From the NCBI GenBank assembly GCA_949292635.1, contig CASEZY010000001.1, positions 158,434 to 222,433 on the forward strand: 64,000 nt of DNA, written 5' to 3'. Origin of the DNA: an uncultured Methanomassiliicoccales archaeon. GTDB taxonomy: Archaea > Thermoplasmatota > Thermoplasmata > Methanomassiliicoccales > Methanomethylophilaceae. Of this stretch, positions 49,996 to 58,866 are shown one piece after another; position 1 is the first letter of the stretch, and the number at the start of each line of letters is the position of its first letter. Under the pieces are notes generated by a model that had not been told where the DNA came from, ran no database searches, and saw nothing but the letters and a program-made list of their open reading frames with translations. Made by a program: the position numbers and the translations under genes.

Positions 49996-50864
49996 CACAT
50001 CACCGCCTGGGTGATCTGGGTCTCCTGGGCCATGTCCTCGACGGTACCGGCGGCCCAATCCACCTTGATCTCCATGAAGATCTCGCCGTAGGGGAGCTCC
50101 TCCTGCCAGATGTTGAGCTTGCCGTCCCTCACCAGCTGCAGAACGGAGAAGAACGCGGTGATGTTCTCGGTGATGTTGTCCGTATAGAGTTCGGAGAGAG
50201 GCAGCACTCCGGTGCCCAGCTTCCTGATGCGCTCCCAGACCATCTCCACGTCACGCTCGTCGTCCTCGTCGTGGGCCTTGTTGTCGAACTTCCTGGGCTG
50301 CTTGGCCCTGAGCTCGTTGCGGATCCTCTCCCTCTCGGCGGAGAGGGCGATCTCCTCCCTGGCCTCCTCGAAGGCGTCCAGCAGCTCCATGACGGTGACA
50401 TGGCGGACGGGGAACCTGTAGCGGGCCTGGGTGAGGGTCACGTCGGGTATGTGCAGCGGATCCTCCTCCACCCAGTTGTCCTCCTCGAAGGTCTCCTCCC
50501 ACTCCGGCTCCTCGTGATACTCGCCGTTGGCCACGGTGGCATCGGACTGCAGCCTGAGGATCTTCCATGCCATGAGCACCAGCTTGCCCGCCACGATCAT
50601 GTCGAAGGTGTTCATGCGCACCTTCTCGGAGTACAGACGCACGAACTCCCTCAGGTCGATGCCCCAGGGGTCCATGTCGTGCTCGAGCACCAGGCTGAAG
50701 GCCTTGCGGATGGATTCGTCCACAGGGTCGGCCATGCGCTCGCCCTCGTCGCTCTCCAGGATGTCCACGTAGTGATCGATCCTGGAACCGTCCTCGTTGT
50801 CGTCCACCAGCGCCTTGTGGAACAGGAGGTGCTGCTCCAGCGCCGCGTTCTGTTCGTTTTCCAT
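49995..50864 (-). CDS. scpA: Segregation and condensation protein A (kleisin)
   Basis: A 289-residue kleisin. The N-terminal helix bundle contains the archaeal-bacterial ScpA segment HDMDPWGIDLREFVRLYSEKV, and a C-terminal winged helix (FFSVLQLVRDGKLNIWQEELPYGEIFMEI) binds the SMC head. The middle is acidic and charged. I chose the second ATG (50864) because GAGGG lies six bases before it; the first ATG (50870) has no room for a binding site. The gene lies between smc and scpB. Confidence 0.92.
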   Translation of the reverse strand: MENEQNAALEQHLLFHKALVDDNEDGSRIDHYVDILESDEGERMADPVDESIRKAFSLVLEHDMDPWGIDLREFVRLYSEKVRMNTFDMIVAGKLVLMAWKILRLQSDATVANGEYHEEPEWEETFEEDNWVEEDPLHIPDVTLTQARYRFPVRHVTVMELLDAFEEAREEIALSAERERIRNELRAKQPRKFDNKAHDEDDERDVEMVWERIRKLGTGVLPLSELYTDNITENITAFFSVLQLVRDGKLNIWQEELPYGEIFMEIKVDWAAGTVEDMAQETQITQAVM

Positions 50865-50892
50865 GTTCATCCCTCTTTCCCCTCCGTGAATG

Positions 50893-53800
50893 TCATTCCG
50901 CTCCTTCCGCGGTCTCTTCGGGCATGGCCTTGCGGGCCTGCTCCTCGTACTTGGATACCTCAGCCAGATCCGGCTGCATGATCACCTTGCTCATACCGTT
51001 GGGTTGCCTGGTGACCCCCAACAGATGGTCCGCCATGGCCAGGGTCACCTTCCTCAGGGACACCTGTATGAACTGTGCCTTGGCGGAGCTCTCCTTGACC
51101 CTCTTGGCCACCATCTCCGCGTTCACCGAATCCAGGAACATGTCCACCTCGTCCAACACGTAGAAGGGCGAGGGCTGGAACTCCTGGATGGCGAAGATGA
51201 ACGCCAATGCGGTCAGGGACTTCTCCCCTCCTGACAGCGCTTCCAGTCTCAGCAGCTTGCCGTTCTTGGGCTTGGCGTTGATCATCAGTCCGCCGGCGAA
51301 GGGGTCCTCCTCGTCCTCCAGCTTCATGTACGCCTCACCGCCGCCGGACAGCTGGCGGTAGATGTCCCTGAAGTTCACGTCGATGCCGTCGTAGGTCTTC
51401 ATGAACAGGCCCTTCTTCTCCGCGCTCAGGGATTCGGTGAGCTTGTTGAGCTCGTCGATCTGCACGTTCAGCTTGTTCACGTCCTCGGCAAGCATGTCGT
51501 AGCGCTGCTTGCGCTCGTTGTAATCGTCTATGGCACGCAGGTTCACGTTCCCGATCCTGGCGATGGTGTTCTCGCAGGACTTGATGGTCCTCCTGAGCTC
51601 GTCCTCCGCCGGCGGGGGCAGCGGCACCTCCAGGGTGACCTGTCCGATCTCATCGTTCAGTTCGTCCACGATGCCCTGGGAGATCACGATGTTGGCCTTC
51701 AGCTGCTCGATGAAGCCCTCCTTGGTGATCATCTTCTCGATGATGGCCTTCCTGTCCCCGTCCAGGCCGTACTTCTCCTTTACGGCGGCGTCCTTCTTGT
51801 CCCTCAGGTCGGCGATGCCCGCCTCCATCTGGGCCTCGATGGCGCGGTTGGCCTTGAGCTCCACCTCCTTATCGGCGATGAGCCCGTCCATGCGGGCGAT
51901 CTCCTCCTCGTTGGTCCTGACCTTGGCCTCGCGGTTGTCGATCTCCTTCTGCGCCGCATCCTTCCTGGCGGCGGCGTCCCTGCGGGCCCCGCCCAGGGCG
52001 ACGGCTTCGTCCTTCAGGGCGCTGAGCTCGTTGGTTATGCTGAAGACCGCGTCCCTCACCGCCTGTATGCGCTCCTGCAGCTCCGCGGGGGCGATCTCCT
52101 CGATGCGGTCCCTGACCTTGGTCCTCTCCTCGCGCATGGCGTCCAGAGAGGATGTGCTGGCGGCCAGCTTCGCCGCCTCCTGCTTCAGCAACGCCTCGTT
52201 CTCGTCGTAGAGGCGCTTGGACTCGTCCATGGTCTCCTCGGAACGCTTCTTCTTGTCCCGGAGCTCCTTCAGCTGGGCCTCGATCTTGCCGATCTTGGCC
52301 TGCACCTCCATGTTGCCTGCGCCGGCGGTCCTCATGGCGTCGTCCAATTGACGGATCTCGCCGCGGATCTCCTTCAGCTTGTTGGTCAGCTGGTCCATGG
52401 AGTCGTTGGCCGCGCGGTATTCCGCGCCGACCTCGTCCAGCTTGGACTGCGATGCGGCGCCGAACTTCAGGTTGTCCCTGCGGGCGGTTCCGCCCACCAT
52501 GGCACCGGACGCTTCTATCAACTCGCCGGTGGTGGTGACTATCCTCACGTTGCCCATGATGCGCCTGGCGTCGTCCAGGGATGCGGTGACCAGGGTGTCG
52601 GCGAACACGTACCAGAACGCCGCCCTGTACTTGGGATCGAAATCGATGAGGTCGATGGCGTATCCCAGGGTGTTCTTCACCACCATGATGGCCTTCGCCC
52701 TGGGCTTCCCGTCCTGCATCTTGTTCAGCGGGAGGAATGTGGCCCTGCCGGCGTTGGTCTTCTTCAGCACCGCCATGGCGTCGGCGGCCACCTGGTCGTC
52801 GTCGACGACGATGGCCTGCATCTTGCCGCCGGCGGCGGTGGACAGCGCCAGCTCGTACTTGGGGTCCACGGATGCCAGCTCGGCGATGGTGCCGTGGATG
52901 CCGCGCATCTCCCCCTTGTCCCTCATCTCGAGGATCTTGGTGACCGCCTCGCTGCCGCGCATGCGGTCGGTGACCTTCTTCTCCGCCGCCAGGCGATTGT
53001 ACTCGCCGCTGATGCGTGCTATCGCCTTGCGGAGCTCCTCCTCCTGCTTCTCCAGCTCGCTCTCGCGGCGCTTGGCGTCCATGATCTTGGCCTGGATGGC
53101 AGACACGTCGGTGGCGCCGGACTCCTTCTTCAGCTCGGAGAGGCTCCACTCGGCGTCCTTGATCTCGAAGTTGGCGTTGTCCAGGTCGGACTCTGCGTCG
53201 GCCAGCGAACGGGAGAGGGCTTCGCCCTTCATCTCCAGGGAGGCGCAGGACGACTTCAGGTCGGCCTCGGCCTTGGTGCCCTCGTCGATGCTGCGCTCCA
53301 ACTCCGCCAGGCGGTCCTGCAGCTTGCGGTGCTCCCCGCCCTTGCTGCTCATCTCCTCGGCGATGCTATGCTCGTTGGCCTTGGCCTCCTCCAGGGCCTT
53401 CTCCTTCTCCGCCTTGCGGGCGGATACGTCCCTGAGCCCCTCGTCCGCCTTCTCGATCTCCCCAGAGGCCTCCTGCAGTTCGGCGCGGTAGTCCTCCAGC
53501 TCCTCCTTCATCTCGCCGATCTCGGTGGAGTAGCGCTCGATGCGGTCGTTCCAGTTGGCGATGTCCACCCTGGCGTCCTCGATGCGCTTCTTGACCTCGG
53601 CGTATTCCGGACCCACCTTGTTGGCGATCTCGGCGTCCAGCTCGTCTATCCTGACCTGGATGGCGTCCATGCGCTCCTGCAGGGAGTCTCTCTCCCTGCC
53701 CATGTCATCCAGCTCCTTGCGGTTGGCCTCGATATTCTCGGCGGTGTAGGCCATCTTGGCCTTCTCGTCCTCCAGCCTGCGGTAGAGCAGCTGCGCCTGG

Positions 53801-54489
53801 GCGACCTCCAAGCGATTCTTGGCCTCCATGTAGAGCTTGGCGGCCTCCATGTCCTTCTTGAGCTGGGAGATCTGCACCTCCAGCTCATTCATGATGATGG
53901 TGACGCGCTCCAGGTTGGCCTCCGCCTCCGCCTTCTCGGAGTTGGCCTTGTTGATGTCCGCGTCGTAGCTGGCAATCCCGGATATGGAGTCCAGTATGCG
54001 GCGCCTCTCCAGAGCGCCCATCTGCACGATGCGCGTGACGTCACCCTGCTGCACCAGGTTGTAGCCGTCGGCGCTGATGCGGGCCCTGGAGAGCAGGCTG
54101 TCGAACTCAGACATGGTGGACTTCTGGTCGTTGATGTAGAAGTTGGAGTAGTAGTCCTCCCGGTTGGGGGCCAGCCTCACATGCCTTGTGAGGCGGACGA
54201 TGTCGTCGTTCCACGGCAGTATGCGGTCGGTGTTGTCGAAGACCAGCGACACCTTGGTGTAATCGGCGGGGTTCTTGGTCTTCCCGCCGTCGAATATGAG
54301 GTCCGTGAGCTTGCCGGCGCGGATGGCCTTGGAGCTCTTCGGGCCGAGGACGAATAGGATCGCATCGGCGATGTTCGATTTGCCTGAGCCATTCGGACCG
54401 GTGACCGCAAGGTACCCCTCCATCAGAGGGATGGTCATCTTCCCTCCGAAAGACTTGAAATTCTCCAATTCGATTTGCTTCAAGTACAT
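50893..54489 (-). CDS. smc: Chromosome segregation protein SMC
   Basis: An 1198-residue SMC ATPase of full length. Walker A GPNGSGKSN is at 31-39; a long coiled coil runs to the hinge (about 500-670, with GTIAELASVDPKYELALSTAAGGKMQAIVV and the GGxxxxxG-type GAMVGGTARR); a second coiled coil leads to the signature ALSGGEKSLTALAFIFAIQEF and Walker B FYVLDEVDMFLDSVNAEM. It loads on DNA with ScpA and ScpB, encoded directly downstream. Confidence 0.96.
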   Translation of the reverse strand: MYLKQIELENFKSFGGKMTIPLMEGYLAVTGPNGSGKSNIADAILFVLGPKSSKAIRAGKLTDLIFDGGKTKNPADYTKVSLVFDNTDRILPWNDDIVRLTRHVRLAPNREDYYSNFYINDQKSTMSEFDSLLSRARISADGYNLVQQGDVTRIVQMGALERRRILDSISGIASYDADINKANSEKAEAEANLERVTIIMNELEVQISQLKKDMEAAKLYMEAKNRLEVAQAQLLYRRLEDEKAKMAYTAENIEANRKELDDMGRERDSLQERMDAIQVRIDELDAEIANKVGPEYAEVKKRIEDARVDIANWNDRIERYSTEIGEMKEELEDYRAELQEASGEIEKADEGLRDVSARKAEKEKALEEAKANEHSIAEEMSSKGGEHRKLQDRLAELERSIDEGTKAEADLKSSCASLEMKGEALSRSLADAESDLDNANFEIKDAEWSLSELKKESGATDVSAIQAKIMDAKRRESELEKQEEELRKAIARISGEYNRLAAEKKVTDRMRGSEAVTKILEMRDKGEMRGIHGTIAELASVDPKYELALSTAAGGKMQAIVVDDDQVAADAMAVLKKTNAGRATFLPLNKMQDGKPRAKAIMVVKNTLGYAIDLIDFDPKYRAAFWYVFADTLVTASLDDARRIMGNVRIVTTTGELIEASGAMVGGTARRDNLKFGAASQSKLDEVGAEYRAANDSMDQLTNKLKEIRGEIRQLDDAMRTAGAGNMEVQAKIGKIEAQLKELRDKKKRSEETMDESKRLYDENEALLKQEAAKLAASTSSLDAMREERTKVRDRIEEIAPAELQERIQAVRDAVFSITNELSALKDEAVALGGARRDAAARKDAAQKEIDNREAKVRTNEEEIARMDGLIADKEVELKANRAIEAQMEAGIADLRDKKDAAVKEKYGLDGDRKAIIEKMITKEGFIEQLKANIVISQGIVDELNDEIGQVTLEVPLPPPAEDELRRTIKSCENTIARIGNVNLRAIDDYNERKQRYDMLAEDVNKLNVQIDELNKLTESLSAEKKGLFMKTYDGIDVNFRDIYRQLSGGGEAYMKLEDEEDPFAGGLMINAKPKNGKLLRLEALSGGEKSLTALAFIFAIQEFQPSPFYVLDEVDMFLDSVNAEMVAKRVKESSAKAQFIQVSLRKVTLAMADHLLGVTRQPNGMSKVIMQPDLAEVSKYEEQARKAMPEETAEGAE

Positions 54490-54548
54490 TTTTCAATCCC
54501 CACGGGGGGACGTGACATCCGGCACAGCCGTCCGTCGTGTGCATCCCT

Positions 54549-54592
54549 TTGTCCTTTCGGACAAGATAAGAAACGGCCGGAGACATATTTAA
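54549..54592 (-). promoter_or_regulatory. smc promoter and leader hairpin
   Basis: On the minus strand a TATA-like TTAAATAT (about 54583-54592) is followed by the perfect hairpin TTGTCC-GAAA-GGACAA (54549-54564), which has a GNRA-type loop as RNA. The leader to the smc ATG is about 70 bases. Confidence 0.4.
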
Positions 54593-54636
54593 CATAAATC
54601 CCGCGCGTGTGCCCGCGATGCGGTTTACATTCTTGT

Positions 54637-55410
54637 CTACCGCAATTTCAGACCCAATCCGGGTATATCGGCCACCGACGACACAACGTACGTCGGACGA
54701 TACGGGGATTCGGAGATGGACTCCAAGGTTGCCTCTCCGGTGAGCACGGCTATGGACTCGGTGCCGGCGTCGCAGGCCATGCGGATGTCAGTATAGAGAC
54801 GGTCACCGACCATGATCACGTCCTCGGCACGGACGCCCATCTCAAGAGCCGCCATCTCAAGCATACGGCGGCTGGGCTTGCCGATTATCACGGGTTCGGA
54901 TTCGCATATCTGCTCGAACATGCGGATGAACGGGCCGATATCGATGTCGTAGTCGTCCTCCGCCGGACACAGGTCGTCGGGATGGGTGGCCACGAAGGAG
55001 CACCTTCTCTTCAGGAAACGGTAGGCCTTGTTGATCTTCCCGTAGTCGGCGGAGGTGTCGAAGCCCAACAGTACGATGTCGGGATCCTCGTACTCCAACG
55101 GGACCCCCGCCGCCTCCAGCTCCCGCACCACGTCCGGCACGCATACGGGGAAGACGGTCTCCCCGGGCCTCTCCGACAGAAGGTATCTCGCGGTGGCGGT
55201 GGCGGATGTTAGCACGTCGTCCTCGGTGACATCGAACCCCATGCGGTTGAGACGCTGCGCGTAGAAGGCACGGCCGTGAGATGAGTTGTTGGTCAGGAAC
55301 CTGAACGGGACCCCGGACTCCCGGAGCCATGAGATGAAGTCCGTCGCCCCCGGGATCGGGCGCCCCCCGTGGTACACGGTGCCGTCCATGTCGATGGCGA
55401 ACGCTTTCAT
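54637..55410 (-). CDS. HAD-IIA family phosphatase (NagD-like)
   Basis: A 257-residue HAD phosphatase with the nucleophile motif FAIDMDGTVYHGG, motif II FRFLTNNSSHGR and the C-terminal VIIGKPSRRMLEMA with VGDRLYTDIRMA. NagD-type enzymes remove phosphate from sugar phosphates, nucleotides or phosphoglycolate; RuBisCO oxygenase activity in this genome would create phosphoglycolate, but that link is speculative. I chose the ATG at 55410, overlapping the glycosylase stop. It ends in TAG with an in-frame TAA four codons later. Confidence 0.88.
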   Translation of the reverse strand: MKAFAIDMDGTVYHGGRPIPGATDFISWLRESGVPFRFLTNNSSHGRAFYAQRLNRMGFDVTEDDVLTSATATARYLLSERPGETVFPVCVPDVVRELEAAGVPLEYEDPDIVLLGFDTSADYGKINKAYRFLKRRCSFVATHPDDLCPAEDDYDIDIGPFIRMFEQICESEPVIIGKPSRRMLEMAALEMGVRAEDVIMVGDRLYTDIRMACDAGTESIAVLTGEATLESISESPYRPTYVVSSVADIPGLGLKLR

Positions 55411-55937
55411 AGACGGCCCCTCACGATGGTCATGGCCTCCGCCAGCCTCTCTCTGGCGATCTTGCTGTAGATGCATGCCGCCGGATGGTAGGTGGGAAGG
55501 AAATCCACCGGCGTGCCGTTGATGTCGATGGTGGTGATGATATTGGCCACCTCCTTCATGGCCACCGGCTCTCCCAGAAGGTCGCGGCAGGCAGACTTCC
55601 CCAAACCTACTATCAGGTCGCGGCCCTCCAGCTCCGACATCAGGAACGGACGGCAGGCCCCCATCTCCTCCGGTGTCGGATCGCGGTTAGAGGGCGGTCT
55701 GCACTTCACGGTGTTGGTTATCATCACATCGTCCCTGGAGAACCCGGCCATGTCCATGGCCGCCTCCAGTATCCTGCCGGCACGGCCGATGAACGGGGTT
55801 CCGATGAGATCCTCGTTCTCGCCCGGGCCTTCGCCGACGAGAACCACTCTCGCGTCCGAAGGTCCGCTGGGAAGGACGATGTTGGTCCTGCCAGCACAGA
55901 GCCCGCAGAGACTGCAATCCGAATCGGGGGAGATCAT
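55407..55937 (-). CDS. Uracil-DNA glycosylase, family 4 ([4Fe-4S])
   Basis: A 176-residue DNA repair enzyme that removes uracil. Cluster ligands are Cys11, Cys14, Cys79 and Cys95. The active-site motif is VGEGPGENEDLIGTPFIGRAG, then ITNTVKCRPP and the C-terminal LPTYHPAA. It overlaps pyrE and the HAD phosphatase gene in ATGA arrangements, so repair and pyrimidine synthesis are co-expressed. Confidence 0.92.
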   Translation of the reverse strand: MISPDSDCSLCGLCAGRTNIVLPSGPSDARVVLVGEGPGENEDLIGTPFIGRAGRILEAAMDMAGFSRDDVMITNTVKCRPPSNRDPTPEEMGACRPFLMSELEGRDLIVGLGKSACRDLLGEPVAMKEVANIITTIDINGTPVDFLPTYHPAACIYSKIARERLAEAMTIVRGRL

Positions 55938-56455
55938 AGCAGCTCTGATGCCCGTACCAACGGGTGAAGCGTGACGCCGATGTCGCGGAGGTTGCCCTCG
56001 CCTCCGGCCTCGCGGTCGATGACCGAGCAGACGTCGGTGACCATGGCACCCGCCTCCCGGAGGGTGCCGATCGCTTTTATGGACGATCCTGCGGAAGTAA
56101 TCACATCCTCCACTACCAGGACCCTGTCCCCTTCGTTAAGGTCGCCCTCGATGAGCTTGCCGGTACCGTGGTCCTTCTTCTCCTTGCGGATCATCACGTA
56201 CGGTATCCCGGTCTCGAGTGCCAGCGCTGCCGCCAAGGGCACGGAACCGAGGACAACGCCCGCTATGCGGTCCACGGCGATGCCGTCCTTCCCAATCCTC
56301 TCGGCCATCTGCTGGGCGATGAGCCTGAGCACCTTGGGGTTGGTGCTGGCCTTCTTGATATCGATGTAGTAGGAACTCTTGGCACCGGAGGCCAGGGTGA
56401 AGTCCCCGAACTGCAGTGCGCCGCAATCCGCCAAAGCTTCGGACATCTTGGACAT
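55934..56455 (-). CDS. pyrE: Orotate phosphoribosyltransferase
   Basis: A 173-residue PRTase that makes orotidine monophosphate in pyrimidine synthesis. It has FTLASGAKSSYYIDIKKASTNP, VVLGSVPLAAALALETGIPYVMIRKEKKDHGTG and the PRPP-binding VLVVEDVITSAGSSI. Length fits archaeal PyrE. It starts four bases after carS and overlaps the glycosylase gene at its end. Confidence 0.94.
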   Translation of the reverse strand: MSKMSEALADCGALQFGDFTLASGAKSSYYIDIKKASTNPKVLRLIAQQMAERIGKDGIAVDRIAGVVLGSVPLAAALALETGIPYVMIRKEKKDHGTGKLIEGDLNEGDRVLVVEDVITSAGSSIKAIGTLREAGAMVTDVCSVIDREAGGEGNLRDIGVTLHPLVRASELL

Positions 56456-56459
56456 GTTA

Positions 56460-57032
56460 TCACCAGGGCTCCTTCTTGAGGCCGAGCCTGTAGCCTATGA
56501 TGTTGACGCCGCGGTGCAGGAACCATATCAGTGCCAGCAGCACGATCAGCGACACCCAGTGGTATCCCTCTATGTAGGTCGAGAAGACCCAGTTGGGGTA
56601 GAATATGGTCACTATGAGGAAGGCGCCGATGACGAAATCGTACTGATCGAGGACGGGGGCCTTCATGCCCCTCTCGATGCCCAGCCTCCTCTTGATGAAG
56701 GAACCCAGCATATCTCCGACCAGGGAACCGACGGCCAGACAGATCACGATGCCGACGCCCTGTCCGAAGGATCCGAATCCCCACAGGTCCGGGCTTCCCG
56801 CCAGCTGCGCCGCGCCCATCATGATGAGACCCAGCACTATGCCGGACAGCGCCCCGCCGAAGAATCCGCGCCAGGTCTTGCCGTCGCCCAGGATGCGCTT
56901 GCCCTTCCAGCTCTTGCCGAAGTCCACCGGCGTGCCTCCGCCGAAGACCACGGCAGCGGAATTCGGAAGCAGGGCAGGGACGAAGACCCATATGCCCACG
57001 AGTATCATCAGCGCTATCTCTCCGGCGGTCAT
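56460..57032 (-). CDS. carS: CDP-archaeol synthase
   Basis: A 190-residue membrane enzyme that transfers CMP from CTP to unsaturated archaeol phosphate, giving the precursor of polar archaeal lipids. It has four or five helices and the conserved cytoplasmic stretch GGGTPVDFGKSWKGKRILGDGKTWRGFFGG, with LAVGSLVGDMLGSFIKRRLGIERG and APVLDQYDFVIGA. It is first in the carS-pyrE-UDG-HAD operon and diverges from a GtrA-like gene. Confidence 0.93.
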   Translation of the reverse strand: MTAGEIALMILVGIWVFVPALLPNSAAVVFGGGTPVDFGKSWKGKRILGDGKTWRGFFGGALSGIVLGLIMMGAAQLAGSPDLWGFGSFGQGVGIVICLAVGSLVGDMLGSFIKRRLGIERGMKAPVLDQYDFVIGAFLIVTIFYPNWVFSTYIEGYHWVSLIVLLALIWFLHRGVNIIGYRLGLKKEPW

Positions 57033-57107
57033 CCTGACACCGAACGGGCATCTCCATCGGAGTTAATCATACTGCCGATTCATCCGATATCGCAAACGCT
57101 AAAGAAC

Positions 57108-57569
57108 ATGTCATTAATCACAGACGTGATGGTTAGCATCAAGGAGCTCTGGACCCGCTACGAGGAGGCCATCCGCTACGTGTTCTTTGGAGGTTTCACG
57201 GTACTCGTCAGCTGGGGCACATACGCGCTCTTCGTGATGCTCGGCATCGACCCCGCTCTCAGTAATGCGCTGTCCTGGCTCTGTGCTGTGCTGTTCGCCT
57301 TCGTGGTGAACAAGTACTGGGTGTTTATGAGCAAGGACTCCTCCGCACGGAAAATCACCACGGAGTTCGTACAATTCTTCGGTGCCAGGATATTCACCGG
57401 CATCATCGCCATCGTGATGTTCCCCGCCTTGGTGTACATCGGGATCGACCAGAACATACTGGGAATCGAGAACATGCTCACCAGGCTGATCGTCTCGGTG
57501 GTGGAGATCGTTCTGAACTACGTGTTCAGCAAATACCTGGTGTTCCGCAAAGACAGGCCAGCCAACTAA
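57108..57569 (+). CDS. GtrA-like family membrane protein
   Basis: A 153-residue four-helix protein with YVFFGGFTVLVSWGTYALFV, LSWLCAVLFAFVVNKYWVF and VEIVLNYVFSKYLVFRK, typical of GtrA proteins thought to move lipid-linked sugars across the membrane. The start at 57108 is set by homology; the long upstream frame is a shadow of carS. The following glycosyltransferase, 28 bases on, would fit a cell-surface glycan pathway. Confidence 0.87.
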   Translation: MSLITDVMVSIKELWTRYEEAIRYVFFGGFTVLVSWGTYALFVMLGIDPALSNALSWLCAVLFAFVVNKYWVFMSKDSSARKITTEFVQFFGARIFTGIIAIVMFPALVYIGIDQNILGIENMLTRLIVSVVEIVLNYVFSKYLVFRKDRPAN

Positions 57570-57597
57570 TATATCCGCAGTCATCGGTCTCACAGCG

Positions 57598-58866
57598 ATG
57601 TACGCGAAGCGGTTCACCGGGATGTTCGGCGATGCCTGGCCCAGCATGGCCAGGTACTGCAAGATATTCCTGCCGGTCCTTGTCGTATATCTGATAATAT
57701 TCACGCTGTCCGGCATCAAGAGCGAGACCGTTCTATACTTCTCATACGCCGAACAGATGGTCAGCGGGAACATGCCCTACAGCGACTTCGCCGCCGAGTA
57801 TCCGCCGTTCGCCATGCTCCTGATCCTTGTTCCGAGATTCTTCTCCTGGGACCCGCTGTCCTACCAGGTGGCCTTCAGCGTGCTGATGTTCCTCTTCATG
57901 CTGGCGGGTGCGTACTTCGTGTACATGATCTGCGAAGACTACACTGACCGCCCTGGCAGATGCGTGGACGTGTATCTCCTGTTCTCTTTGATACTCATCG
58001 ACTTCGTCCTGGACCGCTACGATGCGGCACCCATGGTGATGGCCCTGGCCGCGCTGTACCTGCTGCTGAAGGGGAAGGAGGATCTGGGATGGATACTACT
58101 GGCACTTGCCGCCATGACCAAGCTGTACCCCGCATTGTTGGCGCCTGTCGTGATGATATGGATAATCCGCCGGGGGAGGATAAGGGATGCCGCGAGAGGG
58201 TTGGTGATTTGCGCGATCGTGTGCGTGGTCTGCATGCTACCGTTCATCATAGCCGACCCCGGGACGGCGTTCTCCTTCCTCACGTATCATGCGGAAAGAG
58301 GGTTGCAGACGGAATCCGTTGTAGCATCCTTCATCATGGTGCTTTCAGAGCTGGGTCTTACGGAGATCACATACATGTTCGAGTACGGCTCTGACAACAT
58401 CTACGGTGCGCTGCCCGATCTTCTGGATGGTGCGATGATGCCGCTGCTGGCCGTCGTCCTGGTGGCTGTATATGTGGTGTTCTACCGCATCACCGGCCGT
58501 GAGAATGGCGACGGACGCAGGACCGTGCTCATGGCGTGCTTCGCCGTCACGCTGGCGTTCATGGTGGTGAACAAGGTCCTGTCGTCGCAGTACTTGGTGT
58601 GGATCATCCCGTACATGGTGATGCTGTTCGCCATGCTGCCTGCGGACAGATGGAAGGTCTCCGGATGGATCTTCATTGCTGCGGTGGCACTGACCCAGCT
58701 GAACATGGTCGTGAACTATGCCCTGCGTACCGGGACGGATTTCTCCACCGTGGGCGTGATGATTATTTTCCTCAGGAACCTTCTGCTGCTGTGGCTGTCG
58801 TGGAAGTTGATCAAGAACGCCGTCAAATCAATAAGAGAGCCTGCCGTCGATGCGGACGGGGTCTGA
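57598..58866 (+). CDS. GT-C fold membrane glycosyltransferase (GT87-like)
   Basis: A 422-residue integral membrane protein with about ten to twelve helices. An acidic loop after helix 1 (GNMPYSDFAAEYPPFAMLL) is typical of GT-C enzymes using polyprenyl-phosphate sugars, as are DRYDAAPMVMALAALYLLLKGKE and the C-terminal NKVLSSQYLVWIIPY. It probably moves a mannose-like sugar outside the membrane. TAATATATCC, at the end of the preceding gene, lies about 26 bases before the ATG and suggests a leaderless transcript. The 3' end overlaps the helicase gene by 39 bases. Confidence 0.82.
   Translation: MYAKRFTGMFGDAWPSMARYCKIFLPVLVVYLIIFTLSGIKSETVLYFSYAEQMVSGNMPYSDFAAEYPPFAMLLILVPRFFSWDPLSYQVAFSVLMFLFMLAGAYFVYMICEDYTDRPGRCVDVYLLFSLILIDFVLDRYDAAPMVMALAALYLLLKGKEDLGWILLALAAMTKLYPALLAPVVMIWIIRRGRIRDAARGLVICAIVCVVCMLPFIIADPGTAFSFLTYHAERGLQTESVVASFIMVLSELGLTEITYMFEYGSDNIYGALPDLLDGAMMPLLAVVLVAVYVVFYRITGRENGDGRRTVLMACFAVTLAFMVVNKVLSSQYLVWIIPYMVMLFAMLPADRWKVSGWIFIAAVALTQLNMVVNYALRTGTDFSTVGVMIIFLRNLLLLWLSWKLIKNAVKSIREPAVDADGV

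Noticed and set aside
52348..54357. 669-codon open frame on the plus strand opposite smc
   Set aside because: It is antisense to a clear SMC gene; its protein is full of His/Leu/Gly/Val runs with no recognisable domain, as expected from the complement of GC-biased codons.
54107..54595. CAGCH (CxxCH) haem-binding-like motif in a minus-strand frame over the smc leader
   Set aside because: The frame is out of register with smc and loses coding character at once; the motif is chance.
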